Shown here: positions 59,341-64,000 of the stretch, piece after piece
How positions within the stretch are numbered: position 1 is the stretch's first letter
How the letters are laid out: each line of letters begins with the position of its first letter
Assembly: GCA_046290435.1 (NCBI GenBank)
Contig: JBKAGO010000039.1
Location: 76,691-140,690 of the forward strand
Direction of reading: 5' to 3'
From: CAVQUE01 sp046290435
Lineage (GTDB): Bacteria; Actinomycetota; Acidimicrobiia; Acidimicrobiales; UBA8592
Length of the DNA stretch: 64,000 nt
Program-made: the position numbers and the translations under genes
The notes under the pieces: model-generated
Told to the model about the DNA's origin: nothing
Database searches by the model: none
The model's input: the letters and a program-made list of their open reading frames with translations, nothing else

Positions 59341-61386
59341 ATGGTGGAGCGATCCGATGGTGTGCCCTTCGAGATGAAGGCCGAGTTCGAGCCCGCGGGC
59401 GATCAGCCGGCCGCCATCGCGGCACTGTCCGCCGGCATCGAGCGCGGCAACCGGTTCCAGACCCTGCTCGGCATCACCGGTTCGGGCAAGAGCGCCACCA
59501 TCGCCTGGACCATCGAACAGGTGCAGCGCCCGACGCTCGTGATCGCCCCGAACAAGTCGCTGGCAGCACAGCTCGCCAACGAGCTGCGGGAGTTCTTCCC
59601 GAACAACCGTGTCGAGTACTTCGTGAGCTACTACGACTACTACCAGCCCGAGGCCTACATGCCCTCGAGCGACACCTACATCGAGAAGGACTCGTCGGTC
59701 AACGACGAGATCGACCGCCTCCGTCATGCGTCGACGTCTGCGCTGCTGACCCGGCGCGACACCATCATCGTCGCCTCGGTCAGCTGCATCTACGGCCTGG
59801 GTTCGCCCGAGGAGTACGAGACGCAGCTGCTGGTCGTGCGTACCGGTGAGGAGCACGATCAACGCCAGATCCTGCGGCGACTCGTCGACATGCAGTACGA
59901 CCGCAACGACATGAACCTCGTGCGGGGCAACTTCCGCGTGCGCGGCGACAGCATCGAGCTGCATCCCGCGTACGAGGAGAACGTCGTGCGCATCGAGTTG
60001 TTCGGCGACGAGATCGAGGCCATCACCGTCATCGACCCTCTCACCGGCGAACGGATCGACAGCCTCGACGAGCTGGTGGTCTTCCCGGCCACGCACTACG
60101 CGACGGGCGAACAGCGGATGCAGCGGGCCATCACCGGCATCGAGGCCGAACTCCAGGAGCGGCTCGCCACCTTCCAGGCCGAGGGCAAGCTGCTGGAAGC
60201 GCAGCGTCTGCGGATGCGCACCGAGTACGACCTGGAGATGATGGCCGAGGTCGGTTTCTGCAACGGCATCGAGAACTACTCCATGCACATCGACGGCCGC
60301 ACCTACGGCGAGGCGCCCTTCACGCTGATCGACTACTTCCCTCGGGACTTCCTCTGCGTCATCGACGAATCCCACGTTGCAGTTCCGCAGCTCCACGGCC
60401 AGTACGAGGGCGACCGCAGCCGCAAGGCCACGCTGGTCGAGCACGGTTTCCGCCTGCCGTCGGCGGCCGACAATCGACCATTGCGTTTCGAGGAGATCAT
60501 GGAACGCCTCAACCAGGTCGTGTTCTTGTCGGCGACGCCGGGCAAGTACGAGCTCGAGGTCTCCGACCAGGTGGTCGAGCAGATCATCCGCCCCACCGGG
60601 CTCGTGGACCCCCAGGTCATCGTCAAGCCCACCAAGGGCCAGATCGACGACATCCTCGAACTCATCCGGGAGCGGGCCGAGCGCGACGAGCGGGTCCTGG
60701 TCACCACCCTGACCAAGAAGATGTCCGAGGACCTGACCGACTACCTCCTCGAGCTCGGCATCCGGGTCCGGTACCTCCACAGCGAGGTCGACACCATCCA
60801 ACGGATCGAGATCCTGCGCGATCTGCGCCTCGGGGAGTTCGACGTCTTGGTGGGCATCAACCTGTTGCGGGAGGGTCTCGACCTCCCCGAGGTCTCGTTG
60901 GTGTGCATCCTCGATGCCGACAAGGAGGGTTTCCTGCGCAGCGAGACATCGCTCATCCAGACCATCGGCCGTGCGGCGCGCAACGTGGCCGGCCAGGTGG
61001 TCATGTATGCCGATCAGGTGACCGACTCGATGCAGCGGGCGATCTCGGAGACCAACCGCCGTCGGCAGCTGCAGCTTGCCTACAACGAAGAGCACGGGAT
61101 CGACCCCCAGACCATCCGCAAGGCGGTCACCGACATCCTGGCCATGATCCGCCCGGCTGCGGACCGGGCACCGGTGCCGGGAGCGGGTACCCGCTCGCGC
61201 AGCCACGATGCGCAGCGCCGTCTGGTCGAGAACCTGGCAGAGCTGCCTGGTGACGAGTTGGCCCGGTTGATCTCGACCCTCGAAGAGGAGATGGCCGAGG
61301 CGTCGGCCGATCTGAAGTTCGAGTACGCCGCCCGCCTGCGCGACGAGATCAAGGATCTCAAGCGAGAGCTGCGGGAGGTCGGCTGA
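59341..61386 (+). CDS. uvrB: UvrABC system protein B
   Basis: 681 residues. P-loop LLGITGSGKSATIAW, where Ser replaces the common Thr, beta-hairpin region YYDYYQPEAYMPSSDTYIEK, RLRHASTSALLTRRD, VIDESHVAVPQLHGQYEGD, VLVGINLLREGLDLPEVSLV and QTIGRAARN. A C-terminal UVR motif closes it (LISTLEEEMAEASADLKFEY). It loads onto damaged DNA in nucleotide excision repair. The ATG at 59341 was chosen because the conserved start (PFEMKAEFEPAGDQP) follows; the open frame from 59266 overlaps coaE. Confidence 0.97.
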   Translation: MVERSDGVPFEMKAEFEPAGDQPAAIAALSAGIERGNRFQTLLGITGSGKSATIAWTIEQVQRPTLVIAPNKSLAAQLANELREFFPNNRVEYFVSYYDYYQPEAYMPSSDTYIEKDSSVNDEIDRLRHASTSALLTRRDTIIVASVSCIYGLGSPEEYETQLLVVRTGEEHDQRQILRRLVDMQYDRNDMNLVRGNFRVRGDSIELHPAYEENVVRIELFGDEIEAITVIDPLTGERIDSLDELVVFPATHYATGEQRMQRAITGIEAELQERLATFQAEGKLLEAQRLRMRTEYDLEMMAEVGFCNGIENYSMHIDGRTYGEAPFTLIDYFPRDFLCVIDESHVAVPQLHGQYEGDRSRKATLVEHGFRLPSAADNRPLRFEEIMERLNQVVFLSATPGKYELEVSDQVVEQIIRPTGLVDPQVIVKPTKGQIDDILELIRERAERDERVLVTTLTKKMSEDLTDYLLELGIRVRYLHSEVDTIQRIEILRDLRLGEFDVLVGINLLREGLDLPEVSLVCILDADKEGFLRSETSLIQTIGRAARNVAGQVVMYADQVTDSMQRAISETNRRRQLQLAYNEEHGIDPQTIRKAVTDILAMIRPAADRAPVPGAGTRSRSHDAQRRLVENLAELPGDELARLISTLEEEMAEASADLKFEYAARLRDEIKDLKRELREVG

Positions 61387-61400
61387 TCTCTCCCGCACGC

Positions 61401-62879
61401 ATGAGTCGAAGGCCGCGCCCGGCCCTGGTCGCGGCGGGCCTGACATCGGTTGCCGTAGCGGTGGCGTTGTGGCGTCGCGTGGTGCGACGTGACCTCCCCG
61501 TGCGTCACCTGGGCACCGTGGAACGCACGCGCAAGTTGGCGCAATTCGGAGGGCGGGCGGGCGCCGGGTACGCGGTGCATCGGGCCCGGAAGGTGTTCGC
61601 GTCTGCCGAACGGCGCGAGCATCTCGATCGCCGCTATCAGATCGAGACGACCGAGCAGGCGGTTGCGCTGCTGGGCGACATGAAGGGCGCGCTGATGAAG
61701 GTGGGCCAGATGGCCAGCTACCTCGATCAGGGCATGCCCGAGAACGTGCGGGCGTCGTTGGCGCAGCTCCAACAGGACGCCCCGCCCATGTCGCGTGCGC
61801 TCGTCGAATCGGTCCTCACGGCCGAGCTCGGGGCACCGCCTGGTCAGCTCTTCCTCGAATGGGATCCGGACCCCATCGCTGCGGCGTCCATCGGTCAGGT
61901 CCATCGGGCGATCACCCCCGACGGGCGAGCGGTCGCGGTGAAGGTGCAGTACCCCGGCGTCGACCGCGCCATCGGCAGCGATCTGGCCACCGCCGATGTC
62001 GTGTTCCGGGGCCTCGCCGTGTTGTTCCCGGGTCTGGAGCCCGAGCCGGTCGTGGCCGAGCTGAAGGAGCGTCTCACCGAGGAGCTCGACTACGAACACG
62101 AGGCCCGCAACCAGCAGCGCTTCGCCGCCTACTTCGCCGGTCACCCGTTCATCCACATCCCCGATGTCGTGCCCGAGCTCTCCACACGTCGGGTGCTCAC
62201 CACCGAGCTCGCGGTCGGTGCCCGTTTCGACGATGTGATCACCTGGTCCCAGGACGAGCGCAACCTCGCTGCCGAGACCATCTATCGGTTCGCGTTCGGC
62301 AGCATCTACCGGCTGGGTGCGTTCAACGGTGACCCTCACCCGGGCAACTACCTGTTCCGCCCGGGTGGGCAGGTGACGTTTCTCGACTTCGGCCTGGTCA
62401 AGTCGTTCAGCCCCGAGAGCCTCGCCGGCTTCCAGCGGATGCTCAACAGCATCGTCCTGCATCCCGACAAGGCGGAGTTCCGACAGACCATCGAGGACCT
62501 GGGTCTGCTCAAGCGCGACGCGCCATTCGACGACGATCTGGTCGTCGAGTACTTCAGCCACTTCTACGAGTTCGTGCGCGAGCCGGGCCCGTACACGATC
62601 ACCTCGGAGTACGCCTCGGCGACGGTCCGGCACATGTTCGAGCCCACCGGCCCTTACGCCGAGATCCGCAAGGCCGCCAATGTGCCCAGCGACTTCGTGA
62701 TCATCCAGCGCATCAACCTGGGGCTCTATGCGATCTTCGGGCAGCTCAACGCGACCGGCGACTGGCGGCGCATAGCCGAGGAGATCTGGCCGTGGGTCGA
62801 TGGACCGCCCTCGACGCCGATGGCTTCCGAGGTGGCGTCGTGGACGCCGGGGGCAGTGGGCGAACCTCCGGTGCGCTGA
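61401..62879 (+). CDS. ABC1/UbiB/ADCK-family atypical kinase
   Basis: 492 residues. One N-terminal hydrophobic segment is followed by the family KxGQ motif (LMKVGQMASYLDQGMP), the Ala-rich loop AAASIGQVHRA, the Lys in VAVKVQYPG, the catalytic loop FNGDPHPGNYLF and the metal-binding VTFLDFGLVKSF. Such proteins support quinone or lipid metabolism in many organisms; the target here is unknown. It begins 14 bases after uvrB. Confidence 0.9.
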   Translation: MSRRPRPALVAAGLTSVAVAVALWRRVVRRDLPVRHLGTVERTRKLAQFGGRAGAGYAVHRARKVFASAERREHLDRRYQIETTEQAVALLGDMKGALMKVGQMASYLDQGMPENVRASLAQLQQDAPPMSRALVESVLTAELGAPPGQLFLEWDPDPIAAASIGQVHRAITPDGRAVAVKVQYPGVDRAIGSDLATADVVFRGLAVLFPGLEPEPVVAELKERLTEELDYEHEARNQQRFAAYFAGHPFIHIPDVVPELSTRRVLTTELAVGARFDDVITWSQDERNLAAETIYRFAFGSIYRLGAFNGDPHPGNYLFRPGGQVTFLDFGLVKSFSPESLAGFQRMLNSIVLHPDKAEFRQTIEDLGLLKRDAPFDDDLVVEYFSHFYEFVREPGPYTITSEYASATVRHMFEPTGPYAEIRKAANVPSDFVIIQRINLGLYAIFGQLNATGDWRRIAEEIWPWVDGPPSTPMASEVASWTPGAVGEPPVR

Positions 62880-62923
62880 CCTCCGGCGTGCTGAGGGCCC
62901 GGGTCACCGCCGGTGGGCGGTGT

Positions 62924-63604
62924 TCAGGTCGTGGCCAGCTCGATCAGCAGGTCGGTCACCAGCTCCGGGCGGGTCATGAACGGCGAGTGGTCGGTGGGCC
63001 ACTCGACCACGTGTGCGGCCGATCGGGCCATGTACCGCTGGTGGTCGGGATGGATGGCACGGTCCTGGGTGCAGACCACATAGGTGCTGGACACCTCACG
63101 CCAGGGCTCGCCGGTGACGGTGCCGAGCGAGGTGATCGGGAACGGCCGGAGCCGGGCTTCGGCCGCCGCTGCGGCATCGGGATCTGCGTCGCCGTAGAAG
63201 GCGGCGGTCGCAGCGCCGGGTGCGATGGTCGACAGGAGGTCCTCGGCGACCTCGATGTTGCCGGCCAGCGCGGTGTCGAGCCCCTCGCCGCCCTCGGCGG
63301 TGGTCTGCCCGGCCCGCAGCATGAGGGCGCAGAGGTACACCAGATGGTCCACGTCGGTCCGCCCGGCGGTGGCTTCGGAGATCACCATCCCGCCATAGGA
63401 GTGCCCCATCAGCACCGCAGGCGGTGAGCCGGCCCGTGTGAGCAGGTCGAGCTCGCCGGCGAGTGTGGCCGCGTCGTCGGCGAGGCCCGTGAAGGGCAGG
63501 TGGACTGCAATGGACTCGATGCCTCGATCCCGGAGGCCGGTCTGCACCGACTCCCAGCACCAGGCCCCGTGCCATGCACCGTGGACGAGCACGATGGGCT
63601 TCAT
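62924..63604 (-). CDS. Alpha/beta hydrolase, esterase/hydroxynitrile-lyase-like
   Basis: 226 residues. It begins PIVLVHGAWHGAWCWESVQT, the pattern of the salicylate/methyl-ester-type esterases. Nucleophile Ser in LMGHSYGGMVI, Asp in CTQDRAIHPDHQ and His in EWPTDHSPFMTRPE complete the triad. The substrate is not known. It converges with the ABC1-family gene. Confidence 0.88.
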   Translation of the reverse strand: MKPIVLVHGAWHGAWCWESVQTGLRDRGIESIAVHLPFTGLADDAATLAGELDLLTRAGSPPAVLMGHSYGGMVISEATAGRTDVDHLVYLCALMLRAGQTTAEGGEGLDTALAGNIEVAEDLLSTIAPGAATAAFYGDADPDAAAAAEARLRPFPITSLGTVTGEPWREVSSTYVVCTQDRAIHPDHQRYMARSAAHVVEWPTDHSPFMTRPELVTDLLIELATT

Positions 63605-63709
63605 GGGCGGCGAGGCTACACGTCGTGCGCCGACGGCATCGAAGCCCGCCGATCGGCCCTGATTCGTGGCCTGGTCGGGCGAGTCCTCGTCGTCGGTTCG
63701 GGCCCGGCC

Positions 63710-64000
63710 TCAGCCGATGGTCACGGGGGCGAACTCGACGCGGGCGGTGCGGTTGCCGATGGTGTCGAAGGCTCGGAGTGAGTAGGTGTAGGTGCCGTTG
63801 GGGAGGCCGGTGTCGGTGTAGGTGGGGGTGGAGGCCCAGCCGATGTAGGCGCCGTTGCGGAAGACGGCGTAGCCGTTGATGCCGCTGGGGTCGGTGGAGG
63901 GGTTCCAGGTGAGGGTGACGTCGGATCCGTTGACGGCGGCTTGCAGGTTGGTGGGCAGGGTGGGGGGTTGCGTGTCGGGGGTGCCGACGGTGACGGGGGC
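63710..64000 (-). CDS. C-terminal FN3 domain of a secreted protein (5' end outside window)
   Basis: 97 codons to the TGA at 63710-63712; the gene continues past base 64000. PPTLPTNLQAAVNGSDVTLT, WNPSTDPSGINGYAVFRNG and YTDTGLPNGTYTYSLRAFD form one fibronectin type III domain. It starts and ends with a similar APVTVG/APVTIG string, suggesting that more copies lie upstream. FN3 repeats are common in secreted polysaccharide-acting enzymes. The enzyme part, if any, is not visible. Confidence 0.85.
   Translation of the reverse strand, partial: APVTVGTPDTQPPTLPTNLQAAVNGSDVTLTWNPSTDPSGINGYAVFRNGAYIGWASTPTYTDTGLPNGTYTYSLRAFDTIGNRTARVEFAPVTIG

Noticed and set aside
59341..59480. Altered P-loop in UvrB (Ser instead of Thr after Lys)
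   Set aside because: GKS is as competent as GKT in P-loop proteins, and the rest of UvrB is intact, so this is not notable.

Overview
The window is high-GC, gene-dense DNA from an actinobacterium. The support is a mycothiol synthase gene, a redox-type ECF sigma/zinc anti-sigma pair, menaquinone genes, an ANTAR response regulator directly upstream of polA, frequent GTG starts and many ATGA/GTGA stop-start overlaps. A deep-branching group such as Acidimicrobiia is my guess from gene content and from separate hisA and trpF genes; it is not proven by the sequence alone.

Layout. 1-9254: end of a thiolase gene, a DUF255 thioredoxin-fold protein, a membrane-anchored protein, menA and menG, a sugar-nucleotidyltransferase-like protein, rlmN-mshD and nth. 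9255-10044: no protein gene; it holds a candidate small structured RNA with its own terminator and a pair of about 190-bp GC-rich direct repeats. 10045-15497: a small helical protein, then the compact his operon hisD-C-B-H-A-F. 15498-17410: a less GC-rich island with a secreted phospholipase A2-like protein whose signal peptide is broken by a G8 tract, and a small membrane protein. 17428-25198: a hydrolase, a GroES-like protein, and the trp genes trpE, trpC, trpF, trpB and trpA, with ygfZ and a membrane J-domain gene between trpE and trpC. 25218-26115: a redox-type sigma/anti-sigma pair. 26325-31742: HU, fabZ, and the type II fatty-acid operon fabD-fabH-fabG-acpP-fabF on the minus strand, with FabD carrying an unusual biotinyl-like tail. 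A tRNA-Leu(CAA) and a wall-anchored fasciclin protein follow.

32887-45238 is the most distinctive locus. It is a five-gene minus-strand operon: a polyprenol-phosphate-mannose-synthase-like GT2, a processive-type membrane GT2, a GT39/PMT-like membrane glycosyltransferase, a 2510-residue secreted protein (PQQ sugar dehydrogenase fold, PKD, four L-type-lectin-like and eight ASH/choice-of-anchor repeats, Pro/Thr linker), and a GtrA-like membrane protein. Four of the five genes overlap their neighbour by four bases, so the glycosylation machinery and the giant protein look like one unit. This is the best candidate for an undescribed system.

45898-64000 returns to housekeeping and regulation: a DinB-like protein, a membrane protein, a coiled-coil protein, the ANTAR regulator and polA, a second ECF sigma with a Pro/Thr-rich membrane anti-sigma candidate and a secreted protein, icd, a methyltransferase, rpsA, an atypical LuxR-type regulator lacking its phospho-acceptor Asp, coaE, uvrB, an ABC1/UbiB-family kinase, an esterase-like hydrolase, and the C-terminal FN3 domain of a gene that runs off the end.
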